Notes under the pieces: generated by a model
The model's database searches: none
Seen by the model: the letters and a program-made list of their open reading frames with translations, nothing else
Told to the model about the DNA's origin: nothing
Made by a program: the position numbers and the translations under genes
Shown: positions 1 through 7,943 of the stretch, in pieces
How positions within the stretch are numbered: position 1 is the stretch's first letter
Layout: the number at the start of each line of letters is the position of its first letter
Assembly: GCA_016186905.1 (NCBI GenBank)
Contig: JACPKS010000092.1
Span: 1-33,300 of the forward strand
DNA from: Deltaproteobacteria bacterium
GTDB lineage: Bacteria > Bdellovibrionota > UBA1018 > UBA923
DNA length: 33,300 nt
Reading direction: 5' to 3'

Positions 1-1
1 A

Positions 2-778
2 AACGGCAGCATCTTTTTGGATGAGATCGGCGACATGCCGCCGATGCTGCAGGTGAAGATTCTGCGCGTGCTGCAGGAGCGGCGCTTCGAGCCCGTCGGC
101 GGAATGAAGACGCTCACCGCCGACGTGCGCATCATCGCGGCGACGAACAAGGATCTCGAGGAAGGCGTGCGGAACAAGTCGTTTCGCGAGGACTTGTTTT
201 ACAGACTCAATGTCATCCCGATTCATTTGCCCGCGTTAAGAGAGCGCAAAAGCGATATCCCGGCGCTCATCGGGCATTTCGCCGCGCGGTTCAACAGTGA
301 AAAGAAGCGAAGCGTGCGCTTCGACAATCAGGAAGTCATGGACCTGTTGCTGCGCTACGACTGGCCGGGAAATATCCGTGAACTCGAAAACCTCGTCGAG
401 CGCCTGGTGGTTTTCGCTTCGGATCAGGTCGTGCTTAAAGACCTTCCGTCGAAAATTTTCGAGCGCGTGGAACTTCAGGGCAGCCGCCCCGGCGCGCAGG
501 GGCGCTTCGGGTTCGCGTCGCAGACTTTAGCCCAAGCGCAAGCAGGCGATCTCGCTGTGGGTGGGGCCGCCGGGGGCGCGTTGCGTTTTCCGCGCGTGGC
601 ACTGCCCGAAGACGGTGTGGATCTGCGCGAGCTCATCAACGCGTTCGAGAACGATTTGCTTCTGCAGGCTTTGAGCCGCACGCGTGGAAACAAGAACAAG
701 GCTTCCGAGCTTTTACGCATGAACCGCACCACGCTCGTCGAAAAGCTTAAGAAAAAAAATCTGAATCTGGATCTTTAA
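2..778 (+). CDS. Sigma-54-dependent transcriptional activator, C-terminal part (5' end outside window)
   Basis: This is the 3' portion of an enhancer-binding protein that uses ATP hydrolysis to open sigma-54 RNA polymerase promoters. The reading frame is already open at base 2 and enters at the Walker B strand (FLDEIGDM), so the Walker A, GAFTGA and any receiver domain lie upstream of the window. Sensor I (AATN), both arginine-finger positions ([10 protein letters not shown]), LPALRER and the sensor II motif GNIRELEN are intact, so it should be an active ATPase. An Ala/Gly-rich linker follows, then a Fis-type helix-turn-helix ([17 protein letters not shown]) ending with EKLKKKNL. That C-terminal style is common in response-regulator-type activators, so a receiver domain upstream is likely but not seen. 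Its catalytic residues contrast with the degenerate homologue at 12557-13531. Confidence 0.93.
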   Translation, partial: NGSIFLDEIGDMPPMLQVKILRVLQERRFEPVGGMKTLTADVRIIAATNKDLEEGVRNKSFREDLFYRLNVIPIHLPALRERKSDIPALIGHFAARFNSEKKRSVRFDNQEVMDLLLRYDWPGNIRELENLVERLVVFASDQVVLKDLPSKIFERVELQGSRPGAQGRFGFASQTLAQAQAGDLAVGGAAGGALRFPRVALPEDGVDLRELINAFENDLLLQALSRTRGNKNKASELLRMNRTTLVEKLKKKNLNLDL

Positions 779-792
779 AAAAGGAGCTAAGG

Positions 793-1641
793 ATGTCTCA
801 AAAGACGAGATTGTTGTTGGTGGGTGGGCTTGTCGGAATATACATCACGGCGATGGCGCCGACGGCGAAAGCCGCAGCAACCTATTGCGATAATATTCTA
901 ACGAAACGATACGTCGTCGATATTCCCACAAAACCTGTCGGTATCCCTTCACTGAGCAATAGTTCCATTCTTTATTACTCTTCCGTAGGTTTACACTGCG
1001 AGTTTTCTAAACTTGATTATTGCAAATATAAAGATCTGAAGGACATGGGTCCGGGTGTGTCGGTAACAAAGGCCCAAGGAGAGAATAGACATGTTTGGTA
1101 CGATATCCCTGAGACAAAATACGATGATAAGCGACATGTGGACGTTCAGCTCACCCCGCAAGATGAGGACGGCAAATCAGTTGCAACCGTAGTTGTAACG
1201 GGGAACACGGATGATTTTGGGCGTCCGATTACGTGGACCACGAAGTATCAGCTTCGAAAAGATTGCAAAATAGTTGGATTTTTCACTGAGGAGCGTTACG
1301 ATAGCGTCAGGTATCTAAAAAAAATGACAGTCAGCGCGAGGATTTGCGCCGGACTTAAGAATCACCAAAAAGCCTATGAAGAATACCTTAAGAAAGCCGA
1401 AGAAACTGAACTTAAAACTGAGCCGCCAAAATCAGCCGTGCCATCCCAAGAAACCGTCGATCGAATCGTAAAAGAAGTGAAGGGAACCTTTGAGAACATG
1501 AAGACCGTGGACGACTGGGCCTCGGTGTACCAAGCCTGCCATCACCTGGCCTCCGACTTCGGCGCGCCGCTTCCCGCAGGCGCACCTGCCGGTTTGCCCG
1601 CGCGTAAGGCTTCCAGCGTCGGCGGTCAAGTCACGAAATAA
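793..1641 (+). CDS. Secreted or periplasmic protein of unknown function
   Basis: I do not recognise this 282-residue protein. It begins with a clear Sec signal peptide: a short basic n-region, a hydrophobic stretch and an AKA|A cleavage site at about residue 27. The mature part has about six cysteines in two groups, the first within the first 60 residues and the rest in the second half, which could form disulfides in the periplasm. The C-terminal third is helical and charged and ends in an Ala/Pro/Gly-rich tail. A strong ribosome site (aaggag) starts at 781, seven bases upstream of the ATG. The gene lies 14 bases after the activator gene and may be cotranscribed with it. Its centre is visibly more AT-rich than the flanking genes, which could reflect recent acquisition or lower expression. 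Confidence 0.72.
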   Translation: MSQKTRLLLVGGLVGIYITAMAPTAKAAATYCDNILTKRYVVDIPTKPVGIPSLSNSSILYYSSVGLHCEFSKLDYCKYKDLKDMGPGVSVTKAQGENRHVWYDIPETKYDDKRHVDVQLTPQDEDGKSVATVVVTGNTDDFGRPITWTTKYQLRKDCKIVGFFTEERYDSVRYLKKMTVSARICAGLKNHQKAYEEYLKKAEETELKTEPPKSAVPSQETVDRIVKEVKGTFENMKTVDDWASVYQACHHLASDFGAPLPAGAPAGLPARKASSVGGQVTK

Positions 1642-1779
1642 TGCCCAGGCCAGGATTGATGATAGATTTTTGATTCGATTGCCTTGATCGGTAAATGTGT
1701 TTGGCTCACGGAAATGCCGAAGGCAATTCCCGTACCAACAAGGCCGGGCTGAAGCAGCAGTGCGCTGAGCAGGCAGTGC
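1642..1779. other. Intergenic gap between convergent genes
   Basis: These 138 bases lie between the plus-strand secreted protein and the minus-strand coiled-coil gene. I see no ORF with coding character, no convincing terminator and no repeat here. Confidence 0.5.
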
Positions 1780-2226
1780 TCAACCGAGCTTTTGAATCGC
1801 GGTCAGAATCGCGATGGTCGCCGCGAACATCGTCCCCATTCGAATCGTGAGTTTGGATTCGAGCTTTAACATCGATTGCTGAACTTCAGACCTGAATCCC
1901 TGAAACTCTTGTGTCATCTCAGACTTGAATCCCTGAAACTCTTGTGTCATCTCAGACTTGAATCCTTGAAACTCTTGTGTCATTCCGGATTTGAATTCTA
2001 AGAACTCCTGCCGCATCTCTGACTTAAATTGCTGAAAGTCCTGCTTCATTGCAACTTTGAATTGCTGAAAGTCTTCCTTTATTGCGAACTTGAATTCCTG
2101 CATATCCTGTTTCGTCGCAAATTTGTCGTCCATAATATCCACCAAAATCTTTACAGAGGTTTCTGCTTGCTCGCGCGAAAACCCGACCTCTTCCAATATT
2201 TTAGCATATTTCAGGGTGTTAAACAT
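1780..2226 (-). CDS. Hendecad-repeat coiled-coil protein with C-terminal membrane helix (DUF1640-like)
   Basis: This 148-residue protein has an N-terminal helical head (residues 1-34, containing EEVGFSREQAE), then a run of about nine 11-residue units (residues 35-133) of the type KSEMTQEFQGF. It ends in a hydrophobic segment (FAATIAILTAIQKLG) that could be a membrane anchor. The 11-residue periodicity and F/M core positions indicate a long, slightly right-handed coiled coil. The layout of head, coiled coil and C-terminal membrane helix resembles the DUF1640/CCDC90-like family often found near mobile or accessory DNA; that assignment is inferred. The start has a strong AGGAGGG site, but this site sits in a small hairpin (2237-2250). 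No operon partner is evident. Confidence 0.75.
   Translation of the reverse strand: MFNTLKYAKILEEVGFSREQAETSVKILVDIMDDKFATKQDMQEFKFAIKEDFQQFKVAMKQDFQQFKSEMRQEFLEFKSGMTQEFQGFKSEMTQEFQGFKSEMTQEFQGFRSEVQQSMLKLESKLTIRMGTMFAATIAILTAIQKLG
1894..2124 (-). repeat. Tandem 33-bp coding repeats (seven 11-residue units)
   Basis: Seven consecutive 33-bp units encode the core of the coiled-coil protein. The units between about 1894 and 2000 are nearly identical at DNA level, differing by one or a few bases, while the upstream units have diverged. The gradient suggests recent unit duplication toward the C-terminal end and likely copy-number variation between strains. Confidence 0.85.
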
Positions 2227-2236
2227 TGACCAGTGC

Positions 2237-2250
2237 CCTCCTGCGGGAGG
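2237..2250 (-). promoter_or_regulatory. Small hairpin covering the ribosome binding site of the coiled-coil gene
   Basis: On the minus strand CCTCC and GGAGG pair across a CGCA tetraloop. The GGAGG arm is the Shine-Dalgarno sequence, about ten bases before the ATG at 2226. The stem is short, so any effect on translation would be modest. The pairing is seen directly; the regulatory role is inferred. Confidence 0.4.
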
Positions 2251-2373
2251 CTCCTAGCAATTGTCAGTCCAATCCGGCAGATAGCTTGTTACTGTGAATG
2301 CGGGCAACGTCTCGCGCAACTCGACGCGTTTTCATTTAACCGGCAATCCTCGGTTCCGTGATAAAACTTGAAT

Positions 2374-2565
2374 ATGAAGACTTTCGGGAAACGCAAGCCC
2401 CCCCATGCCGCGACCACGTCTTCGCGGATTCTTGAATTTGTCCGGGACCTGAGAGCCGCTCTAGGATTCAAGAAGTTCATTCCAAAAGGCGTACACCGTT
2501 TCAAAACCTTCGAGGAAGCCCAAGCTTGGTCGCTCAAGATGATGGCAAGAAACCAGAAGAGCTAG
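2374..2565 (+). CDS. Small basic protein preceding a nucleotidyltransferase gene (possible antitoxin-like partner)
   Basis: A 63-residue basic protein. The C-terminal part contains KGVHRFKTFEEAQAW, a pattern I associate with small proteins encoded directly upstream of nucleotidyltransferase-fold genes. The frame extends to a TTG at 2368, but the ATG at 2374 is a more natural start; no good ribosome site is visible for either. It overlaps the next gene by 40 bases in another frame, which implies translational coupling and joint function. It may be the partner in an AbiEii/MNT-type toxin-antitoxin or defence pair; this is inference from gene arrangement and no biochemical motif is visible. Confidence 0.6.
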   Translation: MKTFGKRKPPHAATTSSRILEFVRDLRAALGFKKFIPKGVHRFKTFEEAQAWSLKMMARNQKS

Positions 2566-3026
2566 AGTCGCGCCCGCCGACACTGGCCGATCTCGTTCGC
2601 CTGTGCGCCGAGCTCAACAAGCGGGGGGCGAAATACATCGTCGTCGGCGGGATGGCGATGATCGAGAAGGGCTTCACTCGCGCGACGGAAGACATCGATC
2701 TGCTCGTGGATTCGTCCGTGGCGAACGTCGCTAAGGTGCGAGACGCGCTGCTCACTCTTCCTGATAAAGCGGCTGCCGACCTTGCGCCGTCCGACGTGGA
2801 CGAGTTCGCCGTCGTCCGGATCGCGGACGAACTTGTAGTTGATCTGCTGAAGGAGGCTTGCGGGGTTTCATTTGCCGAAGCTTCAGCTTCGGTTGAGCTG
2901 GTGGAAATCGAAGGAATCAAAATCCCGTTTCCCAACGACGAGATGCTCTTGAAAATGAAGCAGGGCGTGCGCGAAAAAGACGTCATCGACCGCAAGTTTC
3001 TGCTGGAAAAAATGAAGAAGGCTTAA
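2526..3026 (+). CDS. Nucleotidyltransferase-fold protein (AbiEii/MNT-like)
   Basis: A 166-residue protein with the hallmarks of the DNA polymerase beta-like nucleotidyltransferase fold: VVGGMAMIEKG at about residues 38-48, followed by RATEDIDLLVD, in which the DxD pair would bind metal. Such proteins transfer nucleotides to small molecules, tRNA or protein and include AbiEii-type toxins and MNT antitoxins. No ATG exists in frame before the GG motif, so translation must begin at the TTG at 2526 or a later CTG near 2584; the TTG start gives the 40-base overlap with the preceding small gene. The stop is four bases into the convergent AmmeMemoRadiSam gene. Which of the pair would be the toxic component cannot be told from the sequence. 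Confidence 0.82.
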   Translation: MVAQDDGKKPEELESRPPTLADLVRLCAELNKRGAKYIVVGGMAMIEKGFTRATEDIDLLVDSSVANVAKVRDALLTLPDKAAADLAPSDVDEFAVVRIADELVVDLLKEACGVSFAEASASVELVEIEGIKIPFPNDEMLLKMKQGVREKDVIDRKFLLEKMKKA

Positions 3027-5527
3027 ATCTCCACGGACTGCCGCTTCGCGCCCCAGTGCCCTGGCTGGTTTTGGAAGTGGCCGGAGATTTTGTGGTGGCA
3101 TTTCGCGCAGCAGCCGTCTTTGACGGCGTACTCGCCAAGCCGGTACCAGTCGCGTTCGATCACGCGAGCGCCGCATGACGGGCAGTAGGTGCTCGAACCC
3201 GCGGGGTCGTGCACGTTGCCCGTGTACACGTAACGCAGGCCGTTTTTAAGCGCGATCTCGCGGGCCCGCGTGAGGGTTTCGGAGGGCGTGGCCGGCCGAT
3301 CGACGAGTTTGTAGTCGGGGTGGAACGCGGTGAAGTGCAGGGGCACTTCAGGGCCGACGTGGTCGCGAAGCCACTTCGTCATGGCGTCGGTTTCTTCGGG
3401 GCTGTCGTTGGCGCCGGGGATGAGAAGTGTGGTGATTTCGAGCCACACGTTCGTGTGCTTGGCGACGTATTCGAGCGTGTCGAGGACGGGTTGAAGGTGG
3501 GCCATGGAATAGTGCCTGTAGAAGTCTTCGGTGAAGCCCTTCAAGTCGACGTTGGCGGCGTCCATCGCGGCGTAAAACTCGGGCCGTGCCTGCGCGGTGA
3601 TGTAGCCCGCGGTGACCGCCACGGGATGCAGCCCGAGCTTTCGGCACTCGATCGCGGTGTCGATGGCGTATTCCGCGAAAATCACGGGATCGTTGTACGT
3701 GAAGGCGACACTTGAGCAGCCGTGGTCTTTGGCCGCGCGGGCGATTCGCTCGGGCGAGGCGGCGGCCGCCAGCCGGTCGTCGGAGCGGGCCTTGCTGATG
3801 TCCCAGTTCTGGCAGAACTTGCAGCCGAGATTGCAGCCGGCCGTGCCGAACGAAAGCACCGACGTGCCGGGGTAGAAATGATTGAGCGGTTTTTTCTCGA
3901 TGGGATCGATGCAAAAGCCGCTCGAGCGCCCGTAGGTCGTAAGCGCGATCCCGTTTTCCGTTCCGACACGCACGTAGCAGAAGCCCGGCTGGCCAGGCTT
4001 GAGAGTGCATCCGCGCGGGCAGAGGTCGCAGCGGAAGCGGCCGTCCTTGGCTTTGTGCCACCATTTTCCGGGATGGAGCTCGGGGGGCGATTCCGCGATC
4101 TTCCGCACCGGAAAGCGGAAAACCGTCAAGGGATCGTCCGGCTTGATTCCCGCCTTTTTCGTCACGGCCAGAAGCTGGTCTTCCACGGTTTCGATTCCCT
4201 CGATGCCAGGAAGCAGCGTGGCCTGGCGCCATCCGGATTTTACGATCACGCCATAGGTAGCCGGGTCGAGCAGCGAGAGATCGCTCACGCGCTCGGGTTT
4301 TTCGAGCAGGGCGATTTCGATGGAAAGACCGGCCAGCTCTTGCAAGGTCACCGGCGAAAAACGCGGATCCTGGGTCGCCGAGCTCACGGCGCAGTCGGCG
4401 ATCTCCTCGGGAAGCGTGTCATACAGCCGCGCATGCCTTCCGATGCAGCCACGCAAGGCCTTTTGGCCGCCGGCGCTCTTCGTCCAAAGCGTCACGAACA
4501 CTCCGCGCGCGAGATGCGCGTCTTTGGCTTCGCACGGCTCAGTAGTGGCGTTTGGTGTGGCGCTTGGCGCGGCATCAGCGGTGGCGTCGGGGGCGGGCGC
4601 AGCTTTGTTGAGGTGTTTTCGGATGGCTTCGCGGGCCGAATCCAGAAGTTTGCGGTGAAGGCCGGGCGCGGAGCGGTTCTCGCGGTCGGCGCTTTCGTCA
4701 GGGATCATTCGTGAAGGCGTGCCCTCCGCGTGAAGAATCGCGATAAGATACCCCACGCCGAACGGTCCTTCGTAAGAGAGAACACGCGTGCCGCTGGCGG
4801 AAAAACCAGTCGCCGCCGCCGCGATCTCGACGGAGTCCACGACGTCTTCCGCGGCGAGATCGCGAAGAGCGGGGTCGATTGAAACCGCCGCATCAAAGCG
4901 TCCGGCCGCCAGATTTTCCGAGAACGCGCGATCGAATTTCTTCGCTTCGGGGTGGTATCCCGAAGGCGCGTCGGGTGTCAGGCGGTGGCTCATGTCGCCC
5001 GAAGCGAGAATCGCCCAGCGTTCGCCCGCGCGGCGGGCGGCATCGGCGATCGCGCGGCCCATCGCGCGGCACTCCTCGTGCTTGGGCGAGTAGGGAAACG
5101 AAACGACGACCGTGCGTCCGTTCCAGCCCGCGTTAGCGAGGAACCACATCGGCACCATCGCGCCGTGGTCGAGCGCGCCCGCGCGAAGGGGTTCGATCGC
5201 GATGCCGCCGCCGCCGCGGGCGGATTGAAAGATCAAATCGCGCGCTTTCGCGTCGTTGGGCGCGCGCACGCCGATCCAGGGGCAGCCGAACTGCCTGAAA
5301 TCCCCGGAGAGCTCTTTTCCGTCCATGACCCCGAAGGCGGACTCCAGGCGTGGCGCGTGCGGGGAAAGCACGATGATGACGTCTGGCCGCGCCGCTACGA
5401 GGTGCGCTGCCGCTTCTCGCATGGCTTCCGAGGAGCGGCGGACAAGGCGCGCTCGCCGGCCCGCGATCTCCGGGATGACGATCGGGGCGTGGCACATCAA
5501 GACGGTTGTGGCGATGCCGGGTTTCAT
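3023..5527 (-). CDS. Triple-fusion AmmeMemoRadiSam protein (Memo + AMMECR1 + radical SAM)
   Basis: One 834-residue chain carries all three components usually encoded separately. Residues about 8-268 are a Memo/LigB-type extradiol-dioxygenase-like domain with His residues at CHAP (13), SPHAP (57), LDHG (121) and DMSH (181). Residues about 290-480 are an AMMECR1 domain with the diagnostic LRGCIG (358-363), interrupted near its N-terminus by an Ala/Pro/Thr linker. Residues about 485-834 are a PflA-related radical SAM domain. It has a CxxCxxxC cluster at 500-507, the 4Fe-4S motif CNLGCKFC (565-572), and C-terminal CPSC and CCAKC pairs that may bind metal. The modified substrate is unknown for this system. 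I chose the ATG at 5527, 13 bases after mlaD; a TTG at 5584 would extend it by 19 residues into mlaD. It is the last gene of the lipoprotein-mlaEFD unit. Confidence 0.93.
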   Translation of the reverse strand: MKPGIATTVLMCHAPIVIPEIAGRRARLVRRSSEAMREAAAHLVAARPDVIIVLSPHAPRLESAFGVMDGKELSGDFRQFGCPWIGVRAPNDAKARDLIFQSARGGGGIAIEPLRAGALDHGAMVPMWFLANAGWNGRTVVVSFPYSPKHEECRAMGRAIADAARRAGERWAILASGDMSHRLTPDAPSGYHPEAKKFDRAFSENLAAGRFDAAVSIDPALRDLAAEDVVDSVEIAAAATGFSASGTRVLSYEGPFGVGYLIAILHAEGTPSRMIPDESADRENRSAPGLHRKLLDSAREAIRKHLNKAAPAPDATADAAPSATPNATTEPCEAKDAHLARGVFVTLWTKSAGGQKALRGCIGRHARLYDTLPEEIADCAVSSATQDPRFSPVTLQELAGLSIEIALLEKPERVSDLSLLDPATYGVIVKSGWRQATLLPGIEGIETVEDQLLAVTKKAGIKPDDPLTVFRFPVRKIAESPPELHPGKWWHKAKDGRFRCDLCPRGCTLKPGQPGFCYVRVGTENGIALTTYGRSSGFCIDPIEKKPLNHFYPGTSVLSFGTAGCNLGCKFCQNWDISKARSDDRLAAAASPERIARAAKDHGCSSVAFTYNDPVIFAEYAIDTAIECRKLGLHPVAVTAGYITAQARPEFYAAMDAANVDLKGFTEDFYRHYSMAHLQPVLDTLEYVAKHTNVWLEITTLLIPGANDSPEETDAMTKWLRDHVGPEVPLHFTAFHPDYKLVDRPATPSETLTRAREIALKNGLRYVYTGNVHDPAGSSTYCPSCGARVIERDWYRLGEYAVKDGCCAKCHHKISGHFQNQPGHWGAKRQSVEI

Positions 5528-5540
5528 ATCCTCGGAAAAG

Positions 5541-6350
5541 TCACTTCTTTTCAGCCTTAGCCGCTTCTTCCCTCGAATCCTCAACGCTCTTCCTCACGAA
5601 ATACTTCAACACCTTGTTTCGGTTCGCGCCGCCGAGAAGCGCTTTGAGGTCATCGTACAACGAAGGATCGTTGATGAGCGCGCCCAGCGTTCCGTCCCCG
5701 CGATCGATTTTCGCCATGATCGACTTCATCGACGTCATCGAGGCGTAAAAATCCTGTATCTTCGCCGGCAATGCCTGGGTCGCGCTGTTCACGTTCGAGG
5801 AAAAACCGGTGATGTTTCGAAAAAACGTTTCGGCGCGCGACTCGCGGTTGAAGCTCGCCACGATTCCCTCGATGTGCGTGAGCGAGGATTTGAGCTGCGC
5901 GAGAACCTCGTCGGCGTTATTCAAGTAATCCCGTAAATCCTTCGGCAGCTGGCTCTTGAGCAGCGCGCCGGGCTCCGCGACGGGGAGCGTGGGATTTCCC
6001 ATGCTGACGACGAGATAGCGGTCGCCCAGCACTCCCTGAGTCTGGATGCTCACCGTGCTGTCTTCGCGCACGGCCTTATGGTAGCTCTTGCGAATCGAAA
6101 AGCGGATATCGATCTGGTTGGTCTCGGGCGCGAACCTGATCTGGTCGACCTGGCCCACGCGAACGCCCGCGATTTTCACGGGAGCGCCTTCCACGACGCC
6201 TTCGACTTGTCCGATGCGCGCGTGAAACGAGATGTCGCGCGAGAAGATCGACTTTCCGCCGCCGAGCGTGAGGATGACAAGCATCACGAGCGCCGCGCCG
6301 AGCGCCACGAAGATGCCGACTTTGATTTCCACCTCAAGCGAGCGATTCAT
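5541..6350 (-). CDS. mlaD: MlaD-family (MCE domain) lipid transport protein
   Basis: A 269-residue MCE protein, the membrane-anchored periplasmic substrate-binding part of an Mla-type phospholipid transporter. A single N-terminal membrane helix (about residues 10-30, VGIFVALGAALVMLVILTL) is followed by the MCE domain (about 35-120) with GVVEGAPVKIAGVRVGQV and GVLGDRYLVV. The C-terminal 140 residues are helical and end in a lysine-rich tail, longer than in enteric MlaD. The ATG overlaps the mlaF stop as ATGA (6347-6350), indicating translational coupling. It forms the transporter core with MlaE and MlaF. No mlaC or mlaB is nearby. The gene could equally be labelled a generic MCE-family protein. 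Confidence 0.93.
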   Translation of the reverse strand: MNRSLEVEIKVGIFVALGAALVMLVILTLGGGKSIFSRDISFHARIGQVEGVVEGAPVKIAGVRVGQVDQIRFAPETNQIDIRFSIRKSYHKAVREDSTVSIQTQGVLGDRYLVVSMGNPTLPVAEPGALLKSQLPKDLRDYLNNADEVLAQLKSSLTHIEGIVASFNRESRAETFFRNITGFSSNVNSATQALPAKIQDFYASMTSMKSIMAKIDRGDGTLGALINDPSLYDDLKALLGGANRNKVLKYFVRKSVEDSREEAAKAEKK

Positions 6351-7132
6351 AGGGTTTCCTCTCCGGACAGAAATTTTTCCACGAACGGATCGCTGGACTT
6401 TTTCACGTTTTCCGCGGTGTCGATCGTGTGGATACGGCCATTGTAAAGGATGGCTATCCGGTCGGCAACCTGGAAGGCCGAGGGAATGTCGTGCGTGACG
6501 AAAATCGCCGTATTCCGCTCGCGTTTTTTCACGCGGACCATCAGGTCCAGAAGGCGCTGCGTGTTGGAAGGGTCGAGTCCCGCGGTGGGCTCGTCATAGA
6601 GAATGATTCGAGGTTTGAGGATAATGGTGCGCGCAACGCCCAGGCGTTTTTGCATCCCGCCCGAAAGGGAGGCGGGCAGAAGCTTTTCGCTGCCCTGGAG
6701 CCCGATCAGATCCAAAAGCTCGGCGATGGCGGCGCGAATTTCCGCGTGGCTCATTTTCGTGTGCTCGATGAGCGGATACGCCAGGTTTTCCTCGACGGTC
6801 ATCGAGTCGAAGAGCGCGCCGTTCTGGAAAACGAAACCGATTTTCTTGCGGACTTCGAAAAGTTCCTCTTCCAAGAGCGTCGCGAGATCTTGGCTTTCGA
6901 AGAGAATGCTGCCTTTGTCGGGTTTTTCGAGGCCGATCACCGAGCGCAGGATGACGCTCTTGCCCGTGCCGCTGCCGCCGAAGAGCCCCAGGATCTCGCC
7001 TTTGAGAAGGTCGAAGCTGACGCCCTTGTGCACGACCTTGGGGCCGTAGCTCTTGTGCAGATCCCTCACCGAGAGGATGATTTCGCCGGGCTTGAGCAGG
7101 TCGCTTTGGCTTTTGGAGCTTTTGTCGGCCAT
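6347..7132 (-). CDS. mlaF: Mla-type ABC transporter ATP-binding protein
   Basis: A 261-residue ATPase that powers the MlaE/MlaD lipid transporter at the inner membrane. All motifs are present: Walker A GGSGTGKS (52-59), Q-loop VFQNGALFDS with Gln 103, signature LSGGMQKR (156-163), Walker B IILYDEP (176-182), D-loop AGLDP and switch His 214 (THD). LSGGMQKR is the typical variant in MlaF-type ATPases. The gene begins four bases after the mlaE stop and overlaps mlaD by four bases, so the three genes form a tight unit. An N-terminal extension of about 16 residues (Lys/Ser-rich) precedes the ATPase fold. Confidence 0.95.
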   Translation of the reverse strand: MADKSSKSQSDLLKPGEIILSVRDLHKSYGPKVVHKGVSFDLLKGEILGLFGGSGTGKSVILRSVIGLEKPDKGSILFESQDLATLLEEELFEVRKKIGFVFQNGALFDSMTVEENLAYPLIEHTKMSHAEIRAAIAELLDLIGLQGSEKLLPASLSGGMQKRLGVARTIILKPRIILYDEPTAGLDPSNTQRLLDLMVRVKKRERNTAIFVTHDIPSAFQVADRIAILYNGRIHTIDTAENVKKSSDPFVEKFLSGEETL

Positions 7133-7136
7133 GATG

Positions 7137-7943
7137 TCACCGAAGCGGGCGCAGAATGATGAAAAACTTCGTGAGAAAAAAATCCGCGACCATGATGAAG
7201 ATGTTCGTCGTCACCACGACCCACGTCGTCGAATCGCCCACGCCTTTCGTGCCGCCCGTGGTGTGCATTCCGCGCCAGCATGACGTCAGCGCGATGAAAA
7301 CCGCGAAGACCGTCGTTTTGACGAGACCGGTGTTGAAGTCGTGCAGCGTGAGGGCCTCGCGCGCTTTGATGAAGAAGAAGTCGGGCGTGATGCCCATCTC
7401 GCGCACCGATACGAGCATTCCGCCGAAAAGGCCGATGAAATTCGCGAAGACCGTGAGGATGGGAAGCGTGATTAAGGTAGCCAGCAGCCGCGGGATCACG
7501 ATTTTTTTGACCGGACTCGTGCCGAGCGCCCGTATCGCGTCGATCTGCTGCGTGACGTTCATCGAGCCGACCTCGGCGGTGATGCCCGAACCGATGCGCG
7601 CGGCCACGAGCAAGCTCGTGAACACGGGCCCCATTTCGCGTACGAAGGAAAGAGCCAGCACTTTGGGAACGTAGAGCTGACCGCCGAATTTCTGCAGGCC
7701 GTATCCGAATTGAAGGGCCATGACCGAGCCCGTCGCGAGCGCCGTTACGGCGACAAGGATGAACGATCGCACGCCGATCAAGAACATCTGATCGAGGGTA
7801 AGACGAAAATAAAACGGCGGCTTGAACATCTCGCGAAGGCATTGCACGCCGAGGTTGAACGTGCCGCCCATGAAGTGCAGGGTTTCGATCAGACGCGTGC
7901 CGAGGCGCTTGAGGTAATCGCGGAATACGGGGTTATTCAGCAT
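7137..7943 (-). CDS. mlaE: Mla-type ABC transporter permease (MlaE family)
   Basis: A 268-residue inner-membrane permease of the MlaE/YrbE family. It has an N-terminal amphipathic region, about five hydrophobic segments and the family-typical stretch VREMGPVFTSLLVAARIGSGITAE (seen at about residues 100-123), followed by EVGSMNVTQQIDAIRALG. It forms the membrane channel on which MlaF and MlaD assemble. The ATG at 7943 has an upstream AAGGA site and overlaps the end of the lipoprotein gene by 11 bases, placing the lipoprotein in the same transcript. No truncation or missing motif is apparent. Confidence 0.95.
   Translation of the reverse strand: MLNNPVFRDYLKRLGTRLIETLHFMGGTFNLGVQCLREMFKPPFYFRLTLDQMFLIGVRSFILVAVTALATGSVMALQFGYGLQKFGGQLYVPKVLALSFVREMGPVFTSLLVAARIGSGITAEVGSMNVTQQIDAIRALGTSPVKKIVIPRLLATLITLPILTVFANFIGLFGGMLVSVREMGITPDFFFIKAREALTLHDFNTGLVKTTVFAVFIALTSCWRGMHTTGGTKGVGDSTTWVVVTTNIFIMVADFFLTKFFIILRPLR

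Noticed and set aside
1894-2124. Direct repeats as a possible CRISPR array
   Set aside because: The repeats are contiguous 33-bp coding units without spacers, in frame with an 11-residue coiled-coil period.
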